Shown: positions 15,743 to 27,015, counted from the first letter of the stretch. The stretch: DNA of 64,000 nucleotides from JBEVJK01 sp040510195 (GCA_040510195.1 JBEVJK010000017.1:1-64000), one strand, 5' to 3'. Notes: generated by a model not told the origin, from the letters alone. Translations and numbers: made by a program.

Positions 15743-16201
15743 ATGTCGCTCGATGACGACATCCGGGTGCTCGCAGGCGTCAGCCTGTTCGAGGGCTTTA
15801 CCCAGGAGCAGCTGCGGCTGCTGGCCTTCGGGTCCGAGAACACGCGGCTCGCCGAAGGCAAGGAGCTCTACCAGGAGGGCGCGGCGGCCGACGGCGCCTA
15901 TGTCGTGGCGCGCGGCCGCATCAGCCTGTTTCGCGAGCGCGACGGCGAACGCACCGTCATCACCACCGTGGGGCCCGGCGCCTTGCTCGGCGAGTTCGCC
16001 CTGTTTTCCGACACCGAGCGGCTGACCGGCGCGCTCGCCGCCACCGAGGCCGAGGTGATGCGGCTGAACCGCAAGCTGTTCCGCCGCATCCTCGAAGAGT
16101 ATCCCGACGTCGCGGTGGCGCTGCACCAGCGCGTCGCCGCCGACCTGCAGGCGCTGGTCGGCCGCATCGAGCGCCTGGCGCCGAAATTCTCCGACGGCTG
16201 A
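15743..16201 (+). CDS. Cyclic-nucleotide-binding domain protein
   Basis: A 152-residue stand-alone cNMP-binding (Crp-like cupin) domain with no DNA-binding helix-turn-helix. LAGVSLFEGFTQEQLRLLAFGSENTRLAEGKELYQEGAAADGAYVVARGRISLF is the typical start. The phosphate-binding cassette region reads GPGALLGEFALFSDTERLTGALAATEAEVMRL; the usual R following GE..L is displaced, so nucleotide binding should be tested. It follows the response regulator gene after 197 bases and likely belongs to the same envelope regulatory module. It converges with acnA, 13 bases apart. Confidence 0.85.
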   Translation: MSLDDDIRVLAGVSLFEGFTQEQLRLLAFGSENTRLAEGKELYQEGAAADGAYVVARGRISLFRERDGERTVITTVGPGALLGEFALFSDTERLTGALAATEAEVMRLNRKLFRRILEEYPDVAVALHQRVAADLQALVGRIERLAPKFSDG

Positions 16202-16214
16202 AGCCTTCGCGGCC

Positions 16215-18908
<2,694 letters not shown>

Positions 18909-19064
18909 GTGCGATCCATCCTGGTCGGTTCTGCCGAAGCTGGAACGGACTCCTGTGGCATGCTGACACGCGCAAAGGTGCGGGTACGGTCATTTCCGCT
19001 GTCCGTTCCCGGCGTCCCGGCCGTTCAAGGCGGCGCGCGCGCTGGCTCGGCGCAAATTCGGTTG

Positions 19065-19085
19065 CCACGCCGACCGCTGGCGTGG
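19065..19085. other. Inverted repeat in the acnA-ccmA interval
   Basis: CCACGCC (19065-19071) and GGCGTGG (19079-19085) form a perfect 7-base inverted repeat with a 7-base spacer. It lies about midway in the 284-base divergent region, which otherwise shows no gene. It could be an operator or an RNA hairpin. Confidence 0.3.
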
Positions 19086-19192
19086 TTGTTGGGCATATAA
19101 CGGCTTTCGGGGCAGAGTTCCATAGCGACGAAGGGCAAAGTTGCTGCAATGCACGCACGGCGGCAAACCGCATCGCTGAGCACCAGGACCGC

Positions 19193-19804
19193 ATGCGACT
19201 CCACGCCGAGAATCTGAGCGGCGAACGCGGCGGCAGTGCCGTCTTCTCCGGCGTCGGCTTTTCGCTCGGCGCCGGCGACGCGCTCTTGGTGACAGGTCCC
19301 AACGGCGCCGGCAAATCCACCTTGCTGCGGGTCGTGGCCGGGTTGCTGCCGGCGGCCGAAGGGCGCGTCGGCCTCGAAGGCGAAGACCCCGAGACGTGGC
19401 CGAGCGTCGGCGCCGCCTGCCACTATCTCGGCCACCTGAACGCCCTGCAGCCGGCGCTGGGCCTCGCCGAGAACCTCTTGTTCTGGCAGCGCTTCCTTGG
19501 CGCCTCGCTGCTCGAGGTGGATGCCGCCCTGGCTGCGGTCGGCCTCGCCGGCCTCGGCCACCTGCCTTGCGGCGCGCTGTCGACCGGCCAGCGGCGCCGC
19601 GCGGCGATCGCCCGCCTGCTCGTCAGCCGCCGGCCGATCTGGCTGCTCGACGAGCCGACGGCAGGGCTCGACCGCGCCGCCGAGACCCGCTTCGACGCCA
19701 TTCTGGCCCGCCACCGCGACGATGGCGGCATCGTCCTGGCGGCGACCCACGCGCCGCTCGGGCTGGCCGGCGCCGTCGAGCTCGCTCTGCCGGGTGCCGG
19801 CTGA
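19193..19804 (+). CDS. ccmA: Cytochrome c maturation heme exporter ATPase CcmA
   Basis: A 203-residue ABC ATPase that drives the CcmABCD complex releasing heme-loaded CcmE during c-type cytochrome assembly. Walker A is GPNGAGKSTLLR, the signature region is ALSTGQRRRAAIARLL (the LSxGQ form usual in CcmA) and Walker B is IWLLDEPTAGLD. ATG 19193 has CAGGA upstream. It opens a rightward ccmABCDG operon; the next gene starts two bases after its stop. Confidence 0.95.
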   Translation: MRLHAENLSGERGGSAVFSGVGFSLGAGDALLVTGPNGAGKSTLLRVVAGLLPAAEGRVGLEGEDPETWPSVGAACHYLGHLNALQPALGLAENLLFWQRFLGASLLEVDAALAAVGLAGLGHLPCGALSTGQRRRAAIARLLVSRRPIWLLDEPTAGLDRAAETRFDAILARHRDDGGIVLAATHAPLGLAGAVELALPGAG

Positions 19805-19805
19805 C

Positions 19806-20471
19806 ATGGGCGCGCTGTTCCGCCGCGATCTGGTGCTCGGCCTGCGTGCCGGCGGCGGTGCGCTGACCGGCCTGCTGTTCTTCCTGGCGGTGATCGCCAC
19901 CATTCCCTTCGGCGTCGGCCCGGATCTCGGGTTGCTTGCCCGCATCGGCCCGGCGATCCTGTGGATCGGCGCCCTGCTTGCCGGCCTTCTCGGGCTCGAC
20001 CGGCTGTTCCAGGCCGACCGCGACGACGGCTCCCTCGACCTTTTGATCCTCGCCGAGGCGCGCCACCTCCTGCCCCTGACCGTCTTCGTCAAGTGCCTGG
20101 CCCATTGGACGGCGAGCGTGCTGCCGCTGGTGATCGCTTCGCCCTTGCTCGGCCTGTTCATGAACATGTCGCCGCCGTCGATCGTCGCCACGGCGCTGAC
20201 CCTGCTGGTCGGCACGCCGGCGATCGCCTTCATCGGCGCGGCCGGGGCGGCGGTCGCCGTGGCACTGCCGCGCGGCGGCGTGCTGGTCTCGGTGCTGGTG
20301 CTGCCGCTGGCGATCCCGGTGCTGATCTTCGGGGTATCGGCGAGCTACGCCGCCACCGCCGATCCCGACCCGTTTCTGCCGCCTTTCCTCATTCTCGCCG
20401 CCTTGACGCTGTTTCTCGGCGTCGTCGGCCCCGTCGCAGCGGCCCTGGCGCTGCGCTTTGCCGCAGATTGA
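19806..20471 (+). CDS. ccmB: Heme exporter membrane subunit CcmB
   Basis: A 221-residue integral membrane protein with six hydrophobic segments. The typical CcmB features are the N-terminal LFRRDLVLGLRAGGGALTGLLFF and GLDRLFQADRDDGSLDLLILA in the first cytoplasmic loop, followed by FVKCLAHW. With CcmA it forms the ABC-type part of system I cytochrome c maturation. ATG 19806 is one base beyond the ccmA stop. Confidence 0.95.
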   Translation: MGALFRRDLVLGLRAGGGALTGLLFFLAVIATIPFGVGPDLGLLARIGPAILWIGALLAGLLGLDRLFQADRDDGSLDLLILAEARHLLPLTVFVKCLAHWTASVLPLVIASPLLGLFMNMSPPSIVATALTLLVGTPAIAFIGAAGAAVAVALPRGGVLVSVLVLPLAIPVLIFGVSASYAATADPDPFLPPFLILAALTLFLGVVGPVAAALALRFAAD

Positions 20472-20535
20472 CGGGACAACGAACGAGGCCGATCGATTGC
20501 CGCCGGGCCGGCGCCTCACTATCCTTCGGAAGAGC

Positions 20536-21309
20536 ATGAGCCAGACCAGCGCATCCACCCACAGCCTGAGCGACCTCGCCAACCCGACGCGGTTCCTGGC
20601 GGTCGCCGACCGGCTCGTGCCGTGGCTCGCCGGCGCGGCAGCCGTGCTGCTCGCCGCCGGCCTCCTGCTCGCCTTCCGCGCGCCTGCCGATTACCAGCAG
20701 GGCATCACCGTGCGGATTATGTATATACATGTGCCGTTCGCCTGGCTGGCCATGCTCTGCTACACGCTGATGGCGGTCGCGGCGGTCGGCACGCTGGTGT
20801 GGCGTCACCCGCTGGCCGACGTGGCGTTGAAGACGGCGGCCCCCGTCGGCGCCGTGTTCACCGCGCTGGCGCTGGTGACCGGCTCGATCTGGGGCAAGCC
20901 GATGTGGGGCACCTGGTGGGTGTGGGACGCGCGGCTGACCTCGGTCTTCATCCTCTTCATCATGTATCTCGGCATCGTCGCGCTGACGCGCGCGCTCGAG
21001 GATCCCGGCCGCGCCGCCCGCGCCGCTGCGGTGATGACGCTGGTCGGCTTCGTCAACATCCCCATCATCAAGTTCTCCGTCGACTGGTGGAACACGCTGC
21101 ATCAGCCGGCTTCGGTCTTCAGGCTGGGCGGCCCGACCATTCATCCGAGCCTGCTCTGGCCGCTGGGCGTCATGGCGCTCGGCTTCACGGTGCTGTTCCT
21201 GACCCTCCACCTGATGGCGATGCGCAATGAGATCTGGCGACGCCGCGTCGCCGCGATGCAGCGCATCGAGGCGCGCCGCGCCGAGCGGCCGGAGGCTGTC
21301 GTGCCGTGA
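20536..21309 (+). CDS. ccmC: Heme-handling membrane protein CcmC
   Basis: A 257-residue protein with six membrane helices. The tryptophan-rich heme-handling motif is WGTWWVWDARLTS. The first flanking His is in MYIHVPFAW and the second in TIHPSLLWPL. CcmC loads heme onto CcmE. The codons for Met-Tyr-Ile-His form the palindrome ATGTATATACAT (20719-20730) with a rare ATA codon. The stop overlaps the ccmD start (GTGA). Confidence 0.96.
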   Translation: MSQTSASTHSLSDLANPTRFLAVADRLVPWLAGAAAVLLAAGLLLAFRAPADYQQGITVRIMYIHVPFAWLAMLCYTLMAVAAVGTLVWRHPLADVALKTAAPVGAVFTALALVTGSIWGKPMWGTWWVWDARLTSVFILFIMYLGIVALTRALEDPGRAARAAAVMTLVGFVNIPIIKFSVDWWNTLHQPASVFRLGGPTIHPSLLWPLGVMALGFTVLFLTLHLMAMRNEIWRRRVAAMQRIEARRAERPEAVVP

Positions 21310-21479
21310 GCGCACATGCCCTCTACGTCGCCGCCGCCTATGGCCTCTCTGCGCTCGGGATTGCCGGCCTGGTCGCCTGGATCGTCTTCGATGGCCACAT
21401 GCAGAGGCGTGCCTACGCCGCGCTGGAACGCCGCGGCGTGCGGCGGCGGTCGCAGCCTGCAGGCGCCGAGCGGCCGTGA
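21306..21479 (+). CDS. ccmD: Heme exporter small subunit CcmD
   Basis: A 57-residue protein with one membrane helix (YVAAAYGLSALGIAGLVAWIVFD) followed by a basic cytoplasmic tail (LERRGVRRRSQ), the usual CcmD shape. CcmD joins CcmABC to release holo-CcmE. The GTG start overlaps the ccmC stop and the TGA stop overlaps the next GTG, so it is coupled on both sides. Identity rests on size, topology and position. Confidence 0.9.
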   Translation: MSAHALYVAAAYGLSALGIAGLVAWIVFDGHMQRRAYAALERRGVRRRSQPAGAERP

Positions 21480-22075
21480 GCGCCGCCCCCGAAAGCCAAG
21501 ATCGGAGGCCTCGCAGGCGCTTGCTGGCGCTGCTGCCGCTGCTCGTCTTTCTCGGGCTGGCGGCGGTTTTCCTGGCACAGCTGATGTCGGGCCGCGAGCT
21601 CTCGGCGGTGCCGTCGGCGCTGATCGGCCACCCGGCGCCCAAGACCGCCCTGCCGCCGCTCGAAGGAGACCATGGCCTGCCCGGCCTCGACTCGGCCGAC
21701 TTCGGCGGCCGGGTGACCCTGGTCAACGTCTGGGCCTCGTGGTGCGCGCCGTGCAGGCAGGAGCATCCGGTCCTGCTCGGCCTGACCGGCGACGACCGTT
21801 TCGTGCTGGCCGGGCTGAACTACAAGGACCGCCCGGAGAACGCCCGCCGCTTCCTGGGCGAGCTCGGAAATCCGTTCCGGGCGATCGGCGTCGACGAATC
21901 CGGCCGTACCGCAATCGACTGGGGTGTCTACGGCGTGCCGGAGACCTTCCTCGTCGGCCGCGACGGCACGATCCTCTACAAGCATGTCGGGCCGCTTACC
22001 CCAGCGGCCGTCGCGGAGGAACTCATGCCGGCGGTCGAGCGGGCTCTGGCGGCCGCGCCGGTCCCTGCCGGTTGA
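21476..22075 (+). CDS. ccmG: Thiol:disulfide interchange protein CcmG/DsbE
   Basis: A 199-residue membrane-anchored periplasmic thioredoxin. An uncleaved N-terminal helix (LLALLPLLVFLGLAAVFLAQL) leads to the thioredoxin domain with active site WASWCAPCRQE and the conserved GVYGVPETFLV cis-proline loop. It reduces apocytochrome c or CcmH cysteines before heme attachment. The GTG start overlaps the ccmD stop. No ccmE, ccmF, ccmH or ccmI follows; the stop is six bases from the convergent methyltransferase gene. Confidence 0.95.
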   Translation: MSAAPESQDRRPRRRLLALLPLLVFLGLAAVFLAQLMSGRELSAVPSALIGHPAPKTALPPLEGDHGLPGLDSADFGGRVTLVNVWASWCAPCRQEHPVLLGLTGDDRFVLAGLNYKDRPENARRFLGELGNPFRAIGVDESGRTAIDWGVYGVPETFLVGRDGTILYKHVGPLTPAAVAEELMPAVERALAAAPVPAG

Positions 22076-22081
22076 TCGACT

Positions 22082-22918
22082 TCACGGCGGCGCCGAGGAG
22101 AACCAAACCTCCCGGCAAACCGCCACCGCGCTGCGGTCGGGCCGTCGCTCGGCCCTCGCCCAGACGGAGCGCACCGACCATGCTTCCTGGACCGACGGCG
22201 CCCTCTCGCACCCGGCGCGGTCGGCGGCCCCGGCACAGGGAACGAACCCGCAGGACATGAAGGGGCGCACGGCGAACCCGGCCTTGGCCCGCGTGAGCAT
22301 CAGCGCCACGCAAACGCCTTCGGCGGGCACCCAGGGAAAGATGACGCGGCCGCCTGGCCTGAGCGCGTCGAGCCAGGCGAGCGGCGGTGCCACCACCGAG
22401 GCACAGACATAGATGAGGTCCGCCGGGGGCAGGGAACGGCTGGTGGCATCGCCCCAGGTGACGCTGACGCCGCTGAAATGCTGGAGGTTGCGGCTCGCCT
22501 TGCAGGCCAGCGTCTCGTCGATCTCGAACGCGTGCACGCGGCCGCCCGGCAGCGCCAGCATGGCAAGCAAAGCCGTGTAGTAGCCCGCGCCGGCCCCGAT
22601 GTGGACGATATCCTCGCCGGGCTGCGGCGCCACAGCACCCAGCCAGGCGGCATGCAGATAGGGCTCGCCGCAATTGACCCCCCGCGACGAGTCCAGCGCC
22701 ACTGGGCTGTTGGAATAGATGTAGACCGGGTCGGCACTGGGCGTCTCGACATAGCGCCCGTTGACCATCAGCTGCCAGGGGCCGGGCGTCAGGAACGCCT
22801 CACGCGCGACGAAGCCAAAGATCCGCTCCAGCCGCGGATCGCTCGAACCCGAAGCTGCCGCCATGAGGCGACCATAGAACTTGCGGACCTCGACCAGGCT
22901 CGCGCGCTTGTTGGTCAC
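22082..22918 (-). CDS. Protein-L-isoaspartate O-methyltransferase-like protein
   Basis: A 278-residue SAM-dependent methyltransferase related to PCMT. The SAM loop is VHIGAGAGYYTALLAML and the following strand is VHAFEIDETLACKASRNL. DLIYVCASVVAPPLAWLDALRPGGRVIFPWVP matches the late PCMT core, and the end (REVWFSSAPP) is typical of the rhizobial subfamily. The canonical substrate loop with SAPHM is replaced by YSNSPVALDSSRGVNCGEP, so isoaspartate repair is uncertain. GTG at 22918 is the chosen start, with GGAGG upstream. Confidence 0.75.
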   Translation of the reverse strand: MTNKRASLVEVRKFYGRLMAAASGSSDPRLERIFGFVAREAFLTPGPWQLMVNGRYVETPSADPVYIYSNSPVALDSSRGVNCGEPYLHAAWLGAVAPQPGEDIVHIGAGAGYYTALLAMLALPGGRVHAFEIDETLACKASRNLQHFSGVSVTWGDATSRSLPPADLIYVCASVVAPPLAWLDALRPGGRVIFPWVPAEGVCVALMLTRAKAGFAVRPFMSCGFVPCAGAADRAGCERAPSVQEAWSVRSVWARAERRPDRSAVAVCREVWFSSAPP

Positions 22919-23045
22919 CTGCCGAGCCTCCGGGCGACTTCAACTTATCGTGATGAGAGAGTATGAGCAATCGCTACAATCCGCACTTGCAATGGGCGAC
23001 AAAATCCTCGCCAGGCGCGCCAAATTGGCACAAGCCGGGAATAGC

Positions 23046-24002
23046 TCAGGCGCGCGGATGCGCCGCTTCATAGATCTCCAGCAGCCGTGTGGTGTCCACG
23101 CCGGTGTAGATCTGGGTCGTCGACAGGCTGGCGTGTCCGAGCAGTTCCTGGATGGTGCGCAGGTCGCCGCCGCGCCCCAGAAGATGGGTGGCGAAGGAGT
23201 GACGGAGCGCATGCGGCGTCGCCGTTCTGGGCAGGTTCAAGGCGGCGCGCAGCTTTTGCATCTCGCGCTGCACGATCGCCGGCTGCAGCGTCCCGCCCCG
23301 CGCCCCTCTAAACAGAGGCCCGTCGCCGCCGAGCCCGAACGGGCAGAGAGCCCGGTACGCGCCGACGGCCTGCCGGGCCGCCGGCAGCACCGGCACCAGG
23401 CGGACCTTGCCGCCCTTGCCCAGCACGCGCAGCATGCCCTCGTCGAGCGCGGCGAGGTCGGCCCCCTTCAGGCCGAGCGCCTCCGAGATGCGCAGGCCAC
23501 AGCCATAGAGCAAGGTCAGCACGGCGGCGTTGCGGGCGGCGATCCACGGCTCTTCCGCGAGCTGCGCGTCTGCCTGAACGACCCGGCGCGCATCGGCCGC
23601 GGTCAGCGGCTTGGGCAGCGATTTCGGCTGGCGCGGCGCCCTGAGCGCCGCCGCCCCCGCAGCGCTCGCCAGCCCCGCGCGCTCCAGATAGCGAAGCAGC
23701 GAGCGCACCCCGGCAAGACCGCGACCGAGCGTCCGCGCGCCTGCCCCGCCATTGCGCCGATGGGCGAGAAAGGCGCGCAGGTCGGCCGGCCTCAGGTCGC
23801 GGATGTCGGCAAGACCGGGCGGCCCGCCGCAATGGCCGGTGAGGAACTGCAGGAACTGACGGGTGTCGCGCTCATAGGCTTCGACGGTGAGGGGCGACAG
23901 CCGCCGCTCCCGCGCCAGCGTGGCGAGCCAGCGACGGCGAGCGTCCACGAGATCCGCCTTGGCAGAAACCAGAAATGCGTCGTCCACCGGCATCGCCTCC
24001 AT
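23046..24002 (-). CDS. xerC: Tyrosine recombinase XerC-like
   Basis: A 318-residue site-specific recombinase resolving chromosome dimers at dif with XerD. The SAM-like N-terminal domain is followed by the catalytic set: Arg171 (GCGLRISEAL), Lys199 (GKGGK), His264 and Arg267 (HALRHSFATHLL), His290 (LLGHASLSTTQIYT) and Tyr299. Distinguishing XerC from XerD by eye is uncertain. Nothing around it suggests a mobile element. ATG at 24002 gives MEAMPVDD; ATG at 23993 is an alternative. It lies 59 bases downstream of atpC on the same strand. Confidence 0.9.
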   Translation of the reverse strand: MEAMPVDDAFLVSAKADLVDARRRWLATLARERRLSPLTVEAYERDTRQFLQFLTGHCGGPPGLADIRDLRPADLRAFLAHRRNGGAGARTLGRGLAGVRSLLRYLERAGLASAAGAAALRAPRQPKSLPKPLTAADARRVVQADAQLAEEPWIAARNAAVLTLLYGCGLRISEALGLKGADLAALDEGMLRVLGKGGKVRLVPVLPAARQAVGAYRALCPFGLGGDGPLFRGARGGTLQPAIVQREMQKLRAALNLPRTATPHALRHSFATHLLGRGGDLRTIQELLGHASLSTTQIYTGVDTTRLLEIYEAAHPRA

Positions 24003-24061
24003 GGCCTGGCGGCGGATGGTGGACGGCAGAGGTTAGCGCTGCGTGAATGGCCGGCAAGGCC

Positions 24062-24469
24062 CTAGGCCGGGATGATGGCGCCTTCGAGCGTCGTCAGCTG
24101 CGCGAGGAACTGCTCCGCCTTGGTGCGCGAGTGGTCGTCCTTGGCATCGGCGACGTCCTCGCGCGCCTCCTGGATCCGCCGGGCCACGTCGGCGCGGTCG
24201 ATGTCTTCGACGGCAACTGCGGATTCCGCCAGCAGCGTGCAGGCATCCGGCAGGATGTCGGCGAAGCCGCCGAACACCACGTAGCGCTCGTCCTGGCCGG
24301 CAGCGGTCCGCACGGTGACCACGCCGGGCTTGATGGTGGTCATCACCGGCGCATGGTGGGCCATGACGGTCATCTCGCCCTCCGTGCCCGGTATGACGAC
24401 ATGCTCAACCTCTTCGGAGACGAGCAGCCGCTCCGGTGAAACGAGCTCGAACCTGAAACTGTCGGCCAT
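24062..24469 (-). CDS. atpC: ATP synthase F1 epsilon subunit
   Basis: A 135-residue subunit. The beta-sandwich begins FRFELVSPERLLVSEEVEHVVIPGTEGEMTVMAHHAPVMT, the family signature, and the C-terminal helical pair (RIQEAREDVADAKDDHSRTKAEQ) is present. Epsilon regulates rotation and inhibits ATP hydrolysis. Last gene of the leftward atpHAGDC operon, ten bases after atpD. Confidence 0.97.
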   Translation of the reverse strand: MADSFRFELVSPERLLVSEEVEHVVIPGTEGEMTVMAHHAPVMTTIKPGVVTVRTAAGQDERYVVFGGFADILPDACTLLAESAVAVEDIDRADVARRIQEAREDVADAKDDHSRTKAEQFLAQLTTLEGAIIPA

Positions 24470-24479
24470 GGTGTCCCCG

Positions 24480-26054
24480 CTATGCCGCCTCGGCGGCGAG
24501 CCGCTGCGCCTTCTCGACGGCCTCCTCGATGGTGCCGACCATGTAGAAGGCGGCCTCGGGAAGGTGATCGTAGTCGCCGGCGCAGAGGCCTTTGAAGCCC
24601 TTGATGGTGTCGGCGAGGTCGACGAGCGTGCCGGGCGACCCGGTGAACACTTCGGCGACGAAGAAGGGCTGCGACAGGAAGCGCTCGATCTTGCGCGCCC
24701 GCGCCACCGTCAGCTTGTCCTCTTCCGACAGCTCGTCCATGCCCAGGATGGCGATGATGTCCTGCAGCGACTTGTAGCGCTGCAGCACCGACTGCACGGT
24801 GCGCGCCACGTCGTAGTGCTCGTCGCCGACGATCAGCGGGTCGAGCATGCGCGAGGTCGAGTCGAGCGGGTCGACGGCCGGATAGATGCCCTTCTCGGCG
24901 ATGCCGCGCGACAGCACGGTGGTGGCGTCGAGATGGGCGAAGGAGGTTGCCGGCGCCGGGTCGGTCAGGTCGTCGGCCGGCACGTAGATGGCCTGCACCG
25001 AGGTGATCGACCCCTTGGTCGTGGTGGTGATGCGCTCCTGCAGCGCGCCCATGTCGGTGGCCAGCGTCGGCTGGTAGCCGACCGCCGACGGGATGCGCCC
25101 GAGCAGTGCCGACACTTCCGAGCCCGCCTGAGTGAAGCGGAAGATGTTGTCGACGAAGAACAGCACGTCCTGGCCCTGGTCGCGGAAATATTCGGCCACC
25201 GTCAGCCCGGTGAGGCCGACCCGGGCGCGGGCGCCGGGCGGCTCGTTCATCTGGCCATAGACCAGCGCCGCCTTGGATCCCTGGCCGCCGCCCTTCTTGT
25301 TGACGCCCGATTCGATGAACTCGTGGTAGAGGTCGTTGCCCTCGCGGGTGCGCTCGCCGACACCGGCGAACACCGAGAAGCCGCCATGCGCCTTGGCGAC
25401 GTTGTTGATCAGCTCCTGGATAAGCACCGTCTTGCCCACGCCGGCGCCGCCGAAAAGGCCGATCTTGCCGCCCTTGGCATAGGGCGCGAGCAGGTCGAGC
25501 ACCTTGATGCCGGTCACCAGGATCTGCGCCTCGGTCGACTGGTCGACATAGTCGGGCGCCGGCTGGTGGATGGCACGCATCTCGATGCCGTGCACCGCGC
25601 CAGCCTCGTCCACCGGCTCGCCGATGACGTTGATGATGCGGCCGAGAAGCTCCGGCCCGACCGGCACGGAGATCGGCGCCTCGGTGTCGGTGACCGTCTG
25701 CCCGCGGACCAGCCCCTCGGTGGTGTCCATGGCGATGGTGCGCACCGTGTTCTCGCCGAGATGCTGGGCCACCTCGAGCACCAGGCGGTTGCCGCGGTTC
25801 TCGGTCTCCAGCGCGTTCAGGATGGCCGGCAGGTGCTCGTCGAACTGCACGTCCACCACGGCACCGATAACCTGCCGCACCTTGCCCTTGGCACCCGTCG
25901 CCCGCATCGCCGGCCGCTCCGCGGTGGTGGTCGCGGGCGCCTCCGCACTGCGCTTCGCCGCCGCAGCGGGAGTCCGCGCTGCCGCCTTGGCCGGAACGGC
26001 GGCCTTCGCCGCCTTCGGTACAGCGGGAGCCTTAGGGGTGGGGGTCTTCGCCAT
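24480..26054 (-). CDS. atpD: ATP synthase F1 beta subunit with N-terminal extension
   Basis: A 524-residue catalytic subunit. Walker A is GGAGVGKTVLIQ, followed by the catalytic GERTREGNDLYHE and the ALVYGQMNEPPGARARV segment; Walker B is DVLFFVDNIFRFTQAG. The first 55 or so residues (MAKTPTPKAPAVPKAAKAAV and similar) are Ala/Lys/Pro-rich and precede the usual start VRQVIGAVVDVQF. Extensions of this kind are known from Rhizobiales AtpD proteins; function is unknown. ATG 26054 is chosen with GGAAAGG upstream. Confidence 0.98.
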   Translation of the reverse strand: MAKTPTPKAPAVPKAAKAAVPAKAAARTPAAAAKRSAEAPATTTAERPAMRATGAKGKVRQVIGAVVDVQFDEHLPAILNALETENRGNRLVLEVAQHLGENTVRTIAMDTTEGLVRGQTVTDTEAPISVPVGPELLGRIINVIGEPVDEAGAVHGIEMRAIHQPAPDYVDQSTEAQILVTGIKVLDLLAPYAKGGKIGLFGGAGVGKTVLIQELINNVAKAHGGFSVFAGVGERTREGNDLYHEFIESGVNKKGGGQGSKAALVYGQMNEPPGARARVGLTGLTVAEYFRDQGQDVLFFVDNIFRFTQAGSEVSALLGRIPSAVGYQPTLATDMGALQERITTTTKGSITSVQAIYVPADDLTDPAPATSFAHLDATTVLSRGIAEKGIYPAVDPLDSTSRMLDPLIVGDEHYDVARTVQSVLQRYKSLQDIIAILGMDELSEEDKLTVARARKIERFLSQPFFVAEVFTGSPGTLVDLADTIKGFKGLCAGDYDHLPEAAFYMVGTIEEAVEKAQRLAAEAA

Positions 26055-26111
26055 CTTGCTTGCCTTTCCTGCAAACCGTCCTGCCGCGCCGTCGGCGCGC
26101 AACGCTTTCCT

Positions 26112-26996
26112 CTAGAGCGCCTCGGCGCCCGAAATAATCTCGATGAGCTCCTTGGTGATCTGCGCCTGCCGCTGCCGGTTGTAGGTGATCGACAGGCGGT
26201 TGATCATATCGCCGGCGTTGCGCGTCGCATTGTCCATTGCCGTCATCTTGGCGCCCATCTCGCCCGCCGCGTTCTCCAGCAGCGCGCGGAAGATCTGCAC
26301 CGCGATGTTGCGCGGGATGAGGTCGCCCAGGATCTCGCCCGGCTCGGGCTCGTACTCGTAGACGGCGCTGCCTGCCAATTCCGCCTCCGCCTCGGCAACC
26401 AGCGCCGTCGCCGGGATGATCCGCTTGGCGGTCGGCACCTGGCTGATCACCGACTTGAACTCGGAATAGAACAGCGTGCAGACGTCGAACTGGCCCTCCT
26501 GGAACAAAGCGATGACGCGCCTGGCGATCGCGTCGGCATTGGCATAGCCCAGCGTCCTCACCTCGCGCAGGTCGATGCGCTCGATGATCTGCCCGCCAAG
26601 GTCGCGGCGCAGGATGTCGAAGCCCTTCTTGCCGACGGTGATGATCTTCACCGACTTGCCGTCGGCCAGCAGCTTGCGTGCATGCTCGCGCGCCAGCCGG
26701 GCGATCTGCGAATTGAAGCCGCCGCACAGGCCGCGCTCGGCCGTGCACACCACGAAGAGGTGGACGTCGTCGCGCCCCGTGCCGGTCATCAGCGCCGGGC
26801 CCTCGCCGGTATCGCCCACCGCCTGCGCGATGTTGGCCAGCACTGCCGCCATGCGCTGCGAATAGGGCCGCGCCGCCTCGGCCGCCTCCTGAGCACGGCG
26901 CAGCTTCGCCGCCGCGACCATCTGCATGGCCTTGGTGATCTTCTGCGTCGCCTTGACGGAGGCGATCCGATTGCGCAGGTCCTTGAGTGACGGCAT
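26112..26996 (-). CDS. atpG: ATP synthase F1 gamma subunit
   Basis: A 294-residue central-stalk subunit. The N-terminal coiled-coil starts PSLKDLRNRIASVKATQKITKAMQMVAAAKLRRA and the C-terminal helix ends with MDNATRNAGDMINRLSITYNRQRQAQITKELIEIISGAEAL, both canonical. GLCGGFNSQIAR is the mid-domain mark. Gamma couples proton-driven rotation to catalysis. It lies 57 bases before atpD and 19 bases after atpA. Confidence 0.98.
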   Translation of the reverse strand: MPSLKDLRNRIASVKATQKITKAMQMVAAAKLRRAQEAAEAARPYSQRMAAVLANIAQAVGDTGEGPALMTGTGRDDVHLFVVCTAERGLCGGFNSQIARLAREHARKLLADGKSVKIITVGKKGFDILRRDLGGQIIERIDLREVRTLGYANADAIARRVIALFQEGQFDVCTLFYSEFKSVISQVPTAKRIIPATALVAEAEAELAGSAVYEYEPEPGEILGDLIPRNIAVQIFRALLENAAGEMGAKMTAMDNATRNAGDMINRLSITYNRQRQAQITKELIEIISGAEAL

Positions 26997-27015
26997 GCCT
27001 CAATCCCGATCCGGC

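Noticed and set aside
23046..24002. Tyrosine recombinase as sign of an integrated mobile element
   Set aside because: Sequence, length and setting are those of housekeeping XerC; no attachment repeats, tRNA or phage genes nearby.
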